A stretch of 64,000 nucleotides of DNA from Rhodovulum imhoffii (GTDB lineage: Bacteria; Pseudomonadota; Alphaproteobacteria; Rhodobacterales; Rhodobacteraceae), in the NCBI RefSeq assembly GCF_003046545.1, contig NZ_QAAA01000003.1:1-64000 (forward strand). Reading direction: 5' to 3'. Made by a program: the position numbers and the translations under genes. Below are positions 8,729-17,865 of the stretch, piece after piece (position 1 is the stretch's first letter; every line of letters starts with the position of its first letter). The notes under the pieces were generated by a model. That model was not told the origin of the DNA, did not search any database, and worked only from the letters and a program-made list of their open reading frames with translations.

Positions 8729-10333
8729 TCAACGATTCTCTCGCACCAGGTCAGCGGCCTTTTCGCCGATCATGATGGTGGGGGCGTTGGTGTTCGAACC
8801 TACAAGGCTGGGCATGACCGAACTGTCGCAGATCCGCAGGCCATCGATTCCGCGCACCCGGAGTCGGGAATCCACCACCGCCATAGGGTCGTTGTCTGCG
8901 CCCATTTTGCAGGTGCATGTCGGGTGATAGGATGTGCGCCCGTATTGACGGGCATAGGCCTCGTAATCGGCTTGCGTCTTCACATTTTCATCGGGGAAGC
9001 GGATCTTGTGAACATGCTTCTTCAGCGCCGATTGTTCAAAGATCTCGCGACTTATCCTGACGCCCTCGACCGAGGTTTTCAGGTCATCGGGGTGGCCCAG
9101 GAAATTCGGGTCGACGATTGGCAGCGCCGCGGGGTCAGCGGAACGTAACCTGACCGTCCCCCGAGCTTTCGGGCGGAGAGTATAGCTGTTTAATGTGATC
9201 CCCGAAGACCCCGGCGGTACGCTTGGTACACCAGCCTCCGCCCCGGCTCCCGCAAGAAAGTGAAATTGAAGGTCGGGTATCGGGCGCGCCGGATCGGCAT
9301 ACCAGAACGCCCCCCCTTCGACGACATTTGATGTCACTGGCCCGCTGCCGAAGAGGTAATACTGAGCGCCCGCCCAAACCATCCAATGCAGCTTGTTGTA
9401 TTTGTCGAGGCTTTGTTGGCCGGTCAGTTCCGCGACGATATCGATGCCAAAATGATCGTTCAGGTTCTCACCTACGCCTGGCAAGTCCTGCAAGACATCA
9501 ACCCCATGATTGCGCAGATGCGCTGAAGGCCCCAACCCGGACAGCATCATCAACTTGGGAGTTCCTATCGCACCTGAGGTTATCAGCACTTCTGAACCGG
9601 CACGGGCGGTTTGATGCCCGGATTTGTCCGAATACTCCACACCAATGGCACGGCCCTTTTCAATCGCGACACGATGCACCAGACAGTTTGTCCTGACCGT
9701 CAGATTTGCGCGCGTCATCGCCGGGCGCAGATATCCAACCGCTGCAGAACAGCGTTTCCCGTTTTTCGTGGTGGTTTGGTAAACTCCCGCGCCCTCCTGA
9801 ACGGCACCGTTGAAGTCCGGGTTGTAGGGTATCCCGCGTTGCTGGCAGGCCTGTACGAATGCGCATGTCATGCGCTGCGGTTCCGGCACGTTCGATACAC
9901 CGAGTTCCCCATCGGTTCCGTGCCAGTCGCCGGCCAGAAAGGTGTTGCCCTCGGAGCGCAGGAAATACTTTCGGATTTCAGCGAAAGACCAGCCTTCACA
10001 TCCCTCGTTCCGAGCCCAACGGTCATAGTCGGCCGGGTTGCCACGCGTAAAAACCTCGGCGTTAATCGAAGAACCGCCGCCGATGACCCGGGCTTGAGCA
10101 TAGGGGATTTCTCTGTTGTTCGCGTGTTTCTGCGGCGCAGTCACCAGCCCCCAGGTGTGCGGGCCGGTCGTCATCTTTGCAAAGCCTACGGGCATGTGGA
10201 TCAGGGGATGCCAATCCTTGCCCCCCGCTTCCAACAGAAGCACGCGACAGGTGCTGTCCTCGGTCAGTCGGTTAGCCAGAACACAACCCGAAGATCCACC
10301 TCCGACAATAATGAAATCGTATCCCTCGGCCAT
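8729..10333 (-). CDS. GMC-family FAD-dependent alcohol dehydrogenase (choline dehydrogenase-like)
   Basis: A protein of 534 residues; ATG 10333 follows AAAGGGGGC. The N-terminal ADP-binding motif is IIVGGGSSGCVLANRL. GMC signature 1 appears around ARVIGGGSSINAEVFTRG. The C-terminal active-site histidine is in TSYHPTCTCKMG, with the paired Asn in GSNTNAPTIM. The family oxidises primary alcohols or polyols to aldehydes using FAD. It is the last gene of a seven-gene minus-strand operon that starts with the sugar-binding protein and lies 10 bp after an aldehyde dehydrogenase, which would complete the oxidation to an acid. Choline is an unlikely substrate because no bet regulator or transporter is present. 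Confidence 0.88.
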   Translation of the reverse strand: MAEGYDFIIVGGGSSGCVLANRLTEDSTCRVLLLEAGGKDWHPLIHMPVGFAKMTTGPHTWGLVTAPQKHANNREIPYAQARVIGGGSSINAEVFTRGNPADYDRWARNEGCEGWSFAEIRKYFLRSEGNTFLAGDWHGTDGELGVSNVPEPQRMTCAFVQACQQRGIPYNPDFNGAVQEGAGVYQTTTKNGKRCSAAVGYLRPAMTRANLTVRTNCLVHRVAIEKGRAIGVEYSDKSGHQTARAGSEVLITSGAIGTPKLMMLSGLGPSAHLRNHGVDVLQDLPGVGENLNDHFGIDIVAELTGQQSLDKYNKLHWMVWAGAQYYLFGSGPVTSNVVEGGAFWYADPARPIPDLQFHFLAGAGAEAGVPSVPPGSSGITLNSYTLRPKARGTVRLRSADPAALPIVDPNFLGHPDDLKTSVEGVRISREIFEQSALKKHVHKIRFPDENVKTQADYEAYARQYGRTSYHPTCTCKMGADNDPMAVVDSRLRVRGIDGLRICDSSVMPSLVGSNTNAPTIMIGEKAADLVRENR

Positions 10334-10343
10334 GATGCCCCCT

Positions 10344-11846
10344 TTACGCGATCCAAGGCGTGCGTTTGCCGATCTCGATATGCACGGATTTGATCTGGGT
10401 GTATTCCTCGACGCCATACATGCCCGCCTCGCGGCCCCAGCCGGATTGTCTGAACCCGCCAAGCGGCAATTCCGGTCCGCCCGAGAGCGTGGTGTTGATC
10501 CAGAACCGCCCGGCCTGCACACGCCGCGTCACCATTAGCGCCTTGTCGATGTTCTTGGTCCAGACACTGGCAGCCAGGCCATATTCGGTGTCATTGGCGA
10601 TCATGATAGCCTCTTCGACAGAGTCAAAGGGCATTATTGCCAGGACTGGGCCAAAGATCTCTTCCCGGGCGATCGCCATTTCGGAGGTGACATCGCCAAA
10701 CAAGGTTGGCGAGATATACTGGCCACGACCGAAGTCCATCTGTTCACCGCCACAGATCAACTTGGCGCCTTCAGCTTTCCCCTTTTCGATGTAGGACATG
10801 ATCGTGCGGTTTTGCGCATCGGTGGTGATGGCCCCGATCTGTGTGGCCTCGTTCAGCGGATCGCCTACGACGACCCTGGCGAACTTGTCCTGTATCTTCT
10901 GTGCGAACGCATCCGCCACCGACCGTTCCACGACCAGCCGCGATCCGGACACGCAACATTGCCCGGTGTTGAATCCGATCCCGAAGGCCACGCCATCCGC
11001 GGCATCCTCCAGATCGGCATCGGCGAACACGATCTGCGGGTTCTTGCCGCCCAGTTCAAGCCCCAGCTTCTTGAAGTTGGTGCGCCCGGCCGCCTCGACG
11101 ACCCGGCGGCCCACGGCGGTGGAGCCGGTGAACGAAAGCATGTCTACATGCGGATGTTCGATGAGCGCCTGCCCGATGGTTGATCCAGAACCGGTTACCA
11201 CGTTCATGCAGCCATCGGGAAGACCGGCTTCGGTCAGGATTTGCGCCAGGATCAGGGTCGTGGCGCTGGTGACCTCGGATGGCTTGGCGACGATCGTGCA
11301 GCCAGAGGCGAGGATGTACGGCACCCGTTCGCACAGGATCAGGAAAGGAAAATTCCATGGCGTGATGATCCCCACCACGCCCACCGGTTCGCGCGTGACA
11401 AGCCCGAACATCCCATCACCCAGATTGTTGAAGCTATCCCCGTGCAGGGATCGCGCAAGGCCGGAAGCGTATTCGAACATGTCGGCACAACCTGCAACTT
11501 CGGCGCGGGCCTGGCTGATCGGCTTGCCGTTTTCCAGCGTCTCGAAATAGGCGATTTCTTCGGAACGTTCGCGGATCAGCGCCCCGGTGCGCAACAGCAC
11601 GGCCGCCCGCGCCTGACCGTTGAGACCGGACCAGCGCCGGTCGTCAAAGGCCGCGCGGGCCGCATCCACCGCCATGTCCAGATCATCCGTTGTGCATTTC
11701 GGGATGCGCGTCACAGGGACATCGTGACCCGGAGAGTTCCGGCTGAATACCTCGCGCGAACCGATGGGAATACAGGCGCCGTTTACATAGAATCCGAATT
11801 CGCGGGGGCTTGCTGGAAGTGAAAGCCGATTGCTGCTTTTGTCCAT
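10344..11846 (-). CDS. NAD(P)-dependent aldehyde dehydrogenase
   Basis: A full-length enzyme of 500 residues. Visible are TPWNFPF for the cofactor fold, SFTGSTAVGRR, the general-base glutamate in LELGGKNPQ, the nucleophilic cysteine in GFNTGQCCVSGSR, and EEIFGPVLAIMPF near the C-terminus. The start at 11846 has an AAGGAG about 10 bases upstream. It lies between the Zn-type alcohol dehydrogenase and the GMC gene. It would turn an aldehyde from either enzyme into the acid that the CoA-transferase could activate. The substrate is unknown. Confidence 0.92.
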   Translation of the reverse strand: MDKSSNRLSLPASPREFGFYVNGACIPIGSREVFSRNSPGHDVPVTRIPKCTTDDLDMAVDAARAAFDDRRWSGLNGQARAAVLLRTGALIRERSEEIAYFETLENGKPISQARAEVAGCADMFEYASGLARSLHGDSFNNLGDGMFGLVTREPVGVVGIITPWNFPFLILCERVPYILASGCTIVAKPSEVTSATTLILAQILTEAGLPDGCMNVVTGSGSTIGQALIEHPHVDMLSFTGSTAVGRRVVEAAGRTNFKKLGLELGGKNPQIVFADADLEDAADGVAFGIGFNTGQCCVSGSRLVVERSVADAFAQKIQDKFARVVVGDPLNEATQIGAITTDAQNRTIMSYIEKGKAEGAKLICGGEQMDFGRGQYISPTLFGDVTSEMAIAREEIFGPVLAIMPFDSVEEAIMIANDTEYGLAASVWTKNIDKALMVTRRVQAGRFWINTTLSGGPELPLGGFRQSGWGREAGMYGVEEYTQIKSVHIEIGKRTPWIA

Positions 11847-11915
11847 TTTGGTTTCTCCTTTTGGTCTCTCCTTTGGCCGACCGGTCCTGCGCGGTATTGG
11901 CTCTCAATTCATGCT

Positions 11916-12944
11916 TCAGGCCGCCAACACGATTTGTGTCTTAAGGTCTTTCGGGCGATCCGCGATCGTCTCGAAGGCAGGTTGGATTTCGGCCAGCGGG
12001 TAACTCGCCCGCGTGAATGGCGCGATCCGGATACGGCCATGCACAAGCAGCGTCAGCGCGTCATGCATGTCTTGCCCCATCCCCGCGACTGACCTCTTGA
12101 CGGAATTCTCCTGCAAGATCGTGTCGAGGATCGGAAGTGCCAGCGTCTCGCCGGGTCCGGTCAGGCCAAAGGCGGCCAGATGTCCACCTTTGCGCATTAA
12201 CCGCAACGCCTCCCTGTACAGCGTGGGGTTGCCAACGCTTTCGATCACGACATCAGCCCCGCGCCCCCCTGTTGCGTCCACGACGGCTTGCTGCAACTGG
12301 GCAGGATCAGTCACACCAATATCGGTGCCGCAGTCGAGAGCGATCGCGATACGGTCATCTGACAGGTCCGTGACGATGATCGGCGCGGCCCCGCTGGCGC
12401 GCAGCAACTGCACATGCAGGTTTCCAACAGGACCGGCTCCGATAACGACGACCGATTGGCCAAAGGTGATGTCCGACTTGCGCGCGGCCCGCACGACGCA
12501 AGCCAGAGGCTCGGTCAGTGAAAAGACCCCGAACGGGATATCGTCAGGTGCCGGGATCACAAGTCGTGCAGGAACAGCAATGTATTCGGCAAAGGCGCCG
12601 TCCATCGTAATTCCCATCTGCCGCATATCCGGGCAATTCAGGATTTCGTTGCGGCGGCACCAGAAACATCGGCCACACCCGATATTCATGTCGACGACGG
12701 CTTTGCCACCTGACGGCAAACCTGTGACGCCGGGGCCCACTGCCGCAATTGTCCCGGTGAATTCGTAACCGGGGATCATCGGGAGACTATCCGCCGCATA
12801 ATGGCCATTAAATATATGCAGATCGGCCCCGCAAACTCCTGCTTGCGCAACCTTGATTAATACCTCGTCCCGTCCGGGCTTCGGGATGGGGCGCGCCTGT
12901 ATCTCGAACCGTCCAGGTTCGACAAGGACGGCGGCGCGCATCAT
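11916..12944 (-). CDS. Zinc-type medium-chain alcohol/polyol dehydrogenase
   Basis: A protein of 342 residues of the sorbitol/threonine dehydrogenase type. The catalytic-zinc cysteine is Cys38 in AGVCGADLHIF, the four structural-zinc cysteines are in CGRCFWCRRNEILNC, the Glu is in TEPLACVVRA, and the Rossmann motif is VVIGAGPVGN. Odd point: the usual second zinc ligand, His in PGHE, is Tyr60 here (IPGYEFTG), so zinc chemistry may be altered. Two ATG codons overlap the stop of the upstream permease, giving translational coupling with the importer. It may oxidise a secondary alcohol of the imported compound. Confidence 0.85.
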   Translation of the reverse strand: MMRAAVLVEPGRFEIQARPIPKPGRDEVLIKVAQAGVCGADLHIFNGHYAADSLPMIPGYEFTGTIAAVGPGVTGLPSGGKAVVDMNIGCGRCFWCRRNEILNCPDMRQMGITMDGAFAEYIAVPARLVIPAPDDIPFGVFSLTEPLACVVRAARKSDITFGQSVVVIGAGPVGNLHVQLLRASGAAPIIVTDLSDDRIAIALDCGTDIGVTDPAQLQQAVVDATGGRGADVVIESVGNPTLYREALRLMRKGGHLAAFGLTGPGETLALPILDTILQENSVKRSVAGMGQDMHDALTLLVHGRIRIAPFTRASYPLAEIQPAFETIADRPKDLKTQIVLAA

Positions 12945-13882
12945 TTCACAATCCGCATCTTGGAGCGGTCAATCGTCATTGCAATGGCGACGATCAGAAT
13001 AATGCCAAAGATCATCTGCTGCTTTGTCGCATCGACATCGAGATAAACCATGGCCGACCGGATAACGACAACGATCAGTGTGCCAACAAGCGTGTTGATA
13101 ACCCCTCCGACACCGCCTGTCAGAGGCGTGCCGCCAACAAGAACGGCGACGATTGCAAGGATCAGGAAGCCATTGGCCAGATTCGCATCGCCGCCCGACA
13201 GTTTGACCGAGAACATAAGCCCGGCAATAGCGGCAAAGGTGCCTGAGAGCGCAAAGGCCAGGATCTTGATCCGGTCCACTTTGAGGCCCGAGGCCACCGC
13301 AGCCAATTCACCCGCTCCGACCGCCTTAAGTGCGCGGCCGAATGTGGTGCGGGTTTGCAGGAACCAGGCAACAGCCAGCAAAAGCCCCGCAATGGCCAAT
13401 TCATGGGGGACACCTGCGGTGTTTCCGAACATCCAGCCAAAACTGGCATCGCGGGCCTCGGCGTTCATTGAAAGTGCCCGCTCCCCCGACAGGAACCGGG
13501 CGCCGGACAACGCGATAAAGCCCATGGCGAGAGTTGCGACGAAAGACGGTACGAACTGGCGTGTCGTGATCCACCCCGAGATGGCTCCGATCGCGAACCC
13601 GGCGCCGATGCACAGCACCGCCACGAAGATCCCGTATTGCACCAGGTAAACCGTTGCAACGACGGTTACGAGATTGGCGACCTGCTGCATCGACAGATCG
13701 ATGCCGCCAATATAAATCGCAAAAGTCATTCCCAAGGCCATGATGAAGAGCGGCACGATATCCGCGACCAGTTGAACCAGGCTTGCCGGGTTCAGAAAGG
13801 AAGGGTTGAACGCCCCGACGAGAAGTACAAGCATCGTCAAGGTGATCCAGGGAAAATACGGTTTCAGTTTTTCGACCGACAT
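12941..13882 (-). CDS. ABC sugar importer permease (RbsC-like)
   Basis: A very hydrophobic protein of 313 residues with eight to ten predicted membrane segments. It has family marks such as IYIGGIDLSMQQVANLV near residue 60 and the permease loop ending GLKVDRIKILAFALSG. It resembles the monosaccharide permeases of the RbsC/BPD_transp_2 type. It is one of two different permease genes flanking the ATPase, so the importer is probably a heterodimeric channel rather than an RbsC homodimer. It follows the ATPase by 10 bp and overlaps the alcohol dehydrogenase start. Confidence 0.9.
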   Translation of the reverse strand: MSVEKLKPYFPWITLTMLVLLVGAFNPSFLNPASLVQLVADIVPLFIMALGMTFAIYIGGIDLSMQQVANLVTVVATVYLVQYGIFVAVLCIGAGFAIGAISGWITTRQFVPSFVATLAMGFIALSGARFLSGERALSMNAEARDASFGWMFGNTAGVPHELAIAGLLLAVAWFLQTRTTFGRALKAVGAGELAAVASGLKVDRIKILAFALSGTFAAIAGLMFSVKLSGGDANLANGFLILAIVAVLVGGTPLTGGVGGVINTLVGTLIVVVIRSAMVYLDVDATKQQMIFGIILIVAIAMTIDRSKMRIVK

Positions 13883-13892
13883 ATCGAATACC

Positions 13893-15398
13893 TCAGATCA
13901 TGTGATGAACAAGGTCATAGAGCGAAGGCTTGTCGCCTGGTGGACCGGCAAATCGTTTCTGGAATTTCCCATCCTTCAGAACGAGGATCGTATGGCTGAG
14001 GCCGATGGCTTCTTCCAGCGTGTCGGCAACCAGCACGATACCCGCGCCGTCGTCGCACATTTCCCGGATCATGTCGTAGACATCTTCCTTGGCGCCAATA
14101 TCAAGGCCGCGCGTCGGATGATCGAGCAGGAAGATGTCAGACCCGCCGGACCGCCACTTGGCCAGAACCACCTTCTGCTGGTTGCCACCGGACAGGCCGC
14201 CGCAATCCTTGTAGACATCCGGCGTCTTGATCGAGAGGCGCTTGATCCACTCTTCGGCCAGAGCCTTTTCTTCGCCGATCCGCAAAACCCCTTTTGATGC
14301 ATAGTTCCCCATCTGGCTCAGCGTCATGTTCTCATAGACATTCATGCCGTTGACGATGCCTTCGACTTTGCGTTCGCGCGGCACATACCCGACACCACGA
14401 GCGACCGCCTCCTGGGCGTTGGTCCGCTCAAAGGGGCGGCCCTTGATCTCGACCGTACCCGTGCCCGGCTTTTCCAACCCAAAAATCGTGCGCAGGATCG
14501 CTTCGCGCCCGGACCCTTCTGTGCCCACAAGGCACAATACCTCTCCGGGATGCAGATCGAACGAGATGTCGTTGAATTTTCCGGCAACGCCCACGCGATC
14601 GAACCGGACAAGCGCCTTGCTGCCATCATAGGGGCGTTGCTTCTGCTCGCGATAGTATTGTTTGTCGACTTCGCGCCCCACCATCTTGTGCTGGATCGCA
14701 TCGATGTTTGCCGCGTCATGAGCCACGACATCGACGACTTCACCGTCCTTCATCACATAAATCCGGTCGGAAAGCTCCATCACCTCGTCCATGCGATGTG
14801 AAACGAATATGAAAGACGCCCTGCTGGTCAATTCGCGCACGAGCGAGAAGAGTAGCTCGACCTCCTCCTTGGCCAGAACCGAGGTCGGCTCATCAAGCAG
14901 GATCACCAGGTCGCCGTCGATACGTTCTTCCAGGGTCAGTACCTTGGCCAGTTCCACAAGCTGGCGCTGCGCAAAGGACAATTTCGACGTCACCGTGGAA
15001 GGGTCGATATCCAATTTCACTTTCCGCAGTTGGTGCCGGGCCGCCTCGGCCATGGCCGTCCAGTTGATCACGCCAAAACGGACGAATTGCCGTTCGAAAC
15101 CGAGAAAAATGTTCTCCATCACGGTCAGGTTTGTGATCAGGGACTGCTCCTGGAAAACCATCCCGATACCGTGATCCATTGCCTGGCGCGGATTCTGGAA
15201 ACGTACGGTCTTGCCGTCGACTGTCACGGTGCCGCCATCGGGCTGGTAAGCACCGTATATCACTTTCATCAGGGTGGATTTTCCTGCGCCGTTTTCTCCG
15301 ATGAGCCCGACAATCTCGCCGCGTCCGATCTTGAAATCCACAGCTTTGAGCGCATGAACGCCTGGGAATTTCTTGTCGACCTTATTCAGCTGGTACAT
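13893..15398 (-). CDS. ABC sugar importer ATPase, two nucleotide-binding domains (RbsA-like)
   Basis: A duplicated ATPase of 501 residues. Domain 1 has a standard Walker A, GENGAGKSTLMKV, a signature-like LSFAQRQLVE and Walker B LVILLDEPTSVL. Domain 2 has a degenerate Walker A (GTEGSGREAIL), a good signature LSGGNQQKVVLAKW and a Walker B ending DHPTRGLD, with His in place of the catalytic Glu. This asymmetry is usual in RbsA/MglA-type proteins. It energises the importer formed by the flanking permeases and the Tat-exported binding protein. Spacing to both neighbours is about 10 bp. Confidence 0.92.
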   Translation of the reverse strand: MYQLNKVDKKFPGVHALKAVDFKIGRGEIVGLIGENGAGKSTLMKVIYGAYQPDGGTVTVDGKTVRFQNPRQAMDHGIGMVFQEQSLITNLTVMENIFLGFERQFVRFGVINWTAMAEAARHQLRKVKLDIDPSTVTSKLSFAQRQLVELAKVLTLEERIDGDLVILLDEPTSVLAKEEVELLFSLVRELTSRASFIFVSHRMDEVMELSDRIYVMKDGEVVDVVAHDAANIDAIQHKMVGREVDKQYYREQKQRPYDGSKALVRFDRVGVAGKFNDISFDLHPGEVLCLVGTEGSGREAILRTIFGLEKPGTGTVEIKGRPFERTNAQEAVARGVGYVPRERKVEGIVNGMNVYENMTLSQMGNYASKGVLRIGEEKALAEEWIKRLSIKTPDVYKDCGGLSGGNQQKVVLAKWRSGGSDIFLLDHPTRGLDIGAKEDVYDMIREMCDDGAGIVLVADTLEEAIGLSHTILVLKDGKFQKRFAGPPGDKPSLYDLVHHMI

Positions 15399-15408
15399 CG
15401 ATCCGCCC

Positions 15409-16407
15409 CTATTTCACAAAGCTGATGGATTTGCGGTCGGTCGACAGGATGACGGCGAGGATCACCAGAATGCCCAGCACCCCATCCTGCACGTATCCGG
15501 GCAGTCCGATCACCACCATTCCGTTGCCAATGACAAAGACGATCAGCACGCCCACCAAGGTGTTCCAGACCCCGCCGACCCCCCCCCACAAGGCCGTCCC
15601 GCCAACAACCACCGCGGTGATGGACAGGAACATAAAGTTGTTGCCGGTTGCGGTCTCCGCGATCCCGATGCGCCCCACGGCAAGCAATGCGCCCACGGCG
15701 AAGAAAACGCCGGCAACCGTAAAGCCCAGGACGCGGACACGGTTCACGTTCAGACCCGACGCGATGGCCAGGTCCTCGCCGCCTCCGACCGCATAGAAAT
15801 TGCGGCCCAGCGTGGTGCGCGTCTGAATGAACCAGGCAACCAACAGGAAAACCCCAGCGACATAGACCATCAAAGGGAATCCGAGAATTCGTTCGGTGAG
15901 AAGGGATCGGAACAACGCGTCTTCGATGCGAATTCGATCACCGCCTGTCATCACCATGGCCAGACCCGTGCCGACAAAGCCCATCGCCAGCGAGGCCATG
16001 AAAGACGGAATCCTGAGCTTGACGTGGATCAGCCCGTTGACGAAGCCAAGTACCGCTCCGACCAGCATTGCAAACGGCAAAGCAAGCCATGCCCAGCTGG
16101 CCAAGGTGCCACCCAGCCAAAGAAAACAGAACGCGAAGGCGACGGCGCAGACAGACACAGTGCCTTCCATAGACAGGTCGATCGACCCCATTATGATGAC
16201 GAAGGTTACGCCGATGGCCACCATGAGTGCGGGCGAGGCGGCGATAAGGATGCGTGCAAAATTCCGTGTCGACAGAAACCGTGGCTCCATCACGGCGAAA
16301 AAGGCGCAGAGCACGATTAGAACCAGAAGCGGGGCCCATTTCACCAGCGTTTCGCGCCTGATGCTGAACCCGGTGCCTGCTTTGTCGGCTGTCAGTGTCT
16401 TGGCCAA
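15409..16407 (-). CDS. ABC sugar importer permease (RbsC-like), second
   Basis: A protein of 332 residues of the same family as the 12.9-kb permease but clearly different. It has VIIMGSIDLSMEGTVSV, the loop GLNVNRVRVLGFTVAG and a LWGGVGGVWNTLVG segment. I place the start at TTG 16407 because it is preceded by GGGAGGAAGCACC, an excellent ribosome site; ATG starts further upstream would run into the binding-protein gene and add a non-membrane, frame-shadow sequence. It lies 91 bp after the binding protein, separated by a strong hairpin. Confidence 0.88.
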   Translation of the reverse strand: MAKTLTADKAGTGFSIRRETLVKWAPLLVLIVLCAFFAVMEPRFLSTRNFARILIAASPALMVAIGVTFVIIMGSIDLSMEGTVSVCAVAFAFCFLWLGGTLASWAWLALPFAMLVGAVLGFVNGLIHVKLRIPSFMASLAMGFVGTGLAMVMTGGDRIRIEDALFRSLLTERILGFPLMVYVAGVFLLVAWFIQTRTTLGRNFYAVGGGEDLAIASGLNVNRVRVLGFTVAGVFFAVGALLAVGRIGIAETATGNNFMFLSITAVVVGGTALWGGVGGVWNTLVGVLIVFVIGNGMVVIGLPGYVQDGVLGILVILAVILSTDRKSISFVK

Positions 16408-16468
16408 GGTGCTTCCTCCCAAAAGCGCTTCAGCGCCACCTTCTCGGCGATGACTTGCGGAGTGGGCC

Positions 16469-16489
16469 GGCCGGACGCGGGGTCCGGCC
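16469..16489. promoter_or_regulatory. Intercistronic hairpin after the binding-protein gene
   Basis: GGCCGGAC (16469-16476) and GTCCGGCC (16482-16489) form a perfect 8-bp stem around a five-base loop, 10 bp past the stop of the binding-protein gene and 62 bp before the permease. Such hairpins commonly stabilise the upstream mRNA or attenuate read-through, giving more binding protein than membrane parts. That role is inferred. Confidence 0.55.
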
Positions 16490-16498
16490 GACCAGCCC

Positions 16499-17611
16499 TT
16501 ACTTGTAGACGATGGGTCCGTTCGACGGCCCCCAGAAATCCGTCCAGTCGTAGGTCGGCACGCTATCGAGGTAGTTTGCCTTGAATTCCAGCGCGTCGTC
16601 CGGCTGCACCATGATCGTCGGACCGTAGAACTCGCGGTGCTCGTTCGGCTCTTCGGAGGGTTTGAAGGTGCCGATGGCCGCATGATACGCAAGCGCCGCG
16701 GTGATGCCGCCACCCCAATGGGGATTGGTGAACACCGTGGCGAGGATCTTGCGCTCGGCGACCAGTTGAACCGCCTGCGGGTTGCCGTCGTAGGATACGA
16801 TGGGCATGCCCTCGATGCCTTCGGCGCGCAGGGCTTCGAGTACGCCATAGGCGATGGTGTCATTGGCGCAATGCACACCGGCAATTTCGTCGCCGTAACG
16901 GGTAAGGAAGGCGCTCATCACCTGATTGGCTTTCTGGGTGTCCCAGTCTGCCGGTTCAGCCGCCAGAAGTTCGACATCGGGATAGTCTTTGAGCGCATTC
17001 TTCAGGCCGTTCAGGCGCTCGATGGCCGGGTTGTTCGAGGCGATGCCACCCAAATGAACCACGCCGCCCTTGCCGCCCATGGCCTCCAGAAGGACACGCG
17101 CCGTCTGTTCCGCAGGGCCTTCATCCGACCAGCTCATGTGGCTGACATAGTTGTCCCCGAAATCCCAGGGATGAAGATCGTCGGTCTTGTTCCACAAGGT
17201 CGACACATAGGCCCCGGCTTCCGCCACGGCCCCAACGACGGGACGCGCGTTTGGTGCGTCATTCGTGTCGATGGCCAGCGCCAGGTTGCCGCCGGTCTTG
17301 GCCAGGATCGCTTTGACATCGGCCAGCGATTTCTCTGACGAGCCTTCGTTGATCAGGTGGGTTAGCGCGTCTTTGGGCATGCCCAGGCTTTCGACAAACG
17401 CCTCGCCGCCGGAAACGATCTCGTTCCAGTACGGGTTGGTGCGGTTGCGATAGGACCATGCGATGGTCGGATCGGTCAGCGCCGCACGTGCCATGCCGGG
17501 GCCCAGAACTCCCATGGCTGCGGCGCCACCAAGCCCGCAGGCAGAGGTAAACAGAAAGTTCCGTCGGTTGATTTTCTCTTTTTCGATGAAGTCCTTGATG
17601 AACGTAGACAT
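16499..17611 (-). CDS. Periplasmic sugar-binding protein of the ABC importer, Tat-exported
   Basis: A protein of 370 residues. The N-terminus has twin arginines, Arg16-Arg17 in INRRNFLF, then a hydrophobic stretch and a likely cleavage after ARA at residue 43, so it should leave through Tat. The mature part is of the ribose/galactose-type periplasmic-binding family (NRTNPYWNEIVSGGEAF, VHCANDTIAYGVLEAL, VSYDGNPQAVQLV). It is the first gene of the importer/dehydrogenase operon; ATG 17611 follows GGGAGGAAACC. Its ligand would identify the island substrate; from sequence only a sugar, polyol or cyclitol-like molecule can be proposed. Confidence 0.9.
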   Translation of the reverse strand: MSTFIKDFIEKEKINRRNFLFTSACGLGGAAAMGVLGPGMARAALTDPTIAWSYRNRTNPYWNEIVSGGEAFVESLGMPKDALTHLINEGSSEKSLADVKAILAKTGGNLALAIDTNDAPNARPVVGAVAEAGAYVSTLWNKTDDLHPWDFGDNYVSHMSWSDEGPAEQTARVLLEAMGGKGGVVHLGGIASNNPAIERLNGLKNALKDYPDVELLAAEPADWDTQKANQVMSAFLTRYGDEIAGVHCANDTIAYGVLEALRAEGIEGMPIVSYDGNPQAVQLVAERKILATVFTNPHWGGGITAALAYHAAIGTFKPSEEPNEHREFYGPTIMVQPDDALEFKANYLDSVPTYDWTDFWGPSNGPIVYK

Positions 17612-17720
17612 TGGTTTCCTCCCTTATCGGCTTCAAGCTGGAACAGGACAATCAGGCCGCTACATTCGACGCCTTGGTCTCTGCGACCCGTGTCGCCAGG
17701 TCAAAAGGCACACAACGCAC

Positions 17721-17730
17721 TAACTAGTTA
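17721..17730. promoter_or_regulatory. Putative TetR operator, binding-protein/tetR divergent region
   Basis: TAACTAGTTA is a perfect 10-bp palindrome between the binding-protein gene (start 17611) and tetR (start 17866). It uses the same half-site as the 14-bp operators elsewhere in the island but with a spacing 4 bp shorter, so it may be a weaker or differently bound site. Its position fits autoregulation of the repressor and control of the importer. Confidence 0.45.
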
Positions 17731-17865
17731 CTTTCTTGCGGGTCCCTCCGTCAAGCCCTATGATAAAGTTGCGTCGCGCATAAAATGCTGCTTCGGAATT
17801 GGATTTTGGTTGTCCGGGCGGAAATGGGCATCACGCATAAGAAAGTGACAAGGCTCGGTGGAGGC

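Noticed and set aside
8729-11846. GMC oxidoreductase plus aldehyde dehydrogenase as choline-to-betaine genes (betAB) or a polyethylene glycol pathway.
   Set aside because: They are the tail of a sugar-importer operon; no betI, choline transporter, TonB receptor or acyl-CoA ligase of those systems is present.
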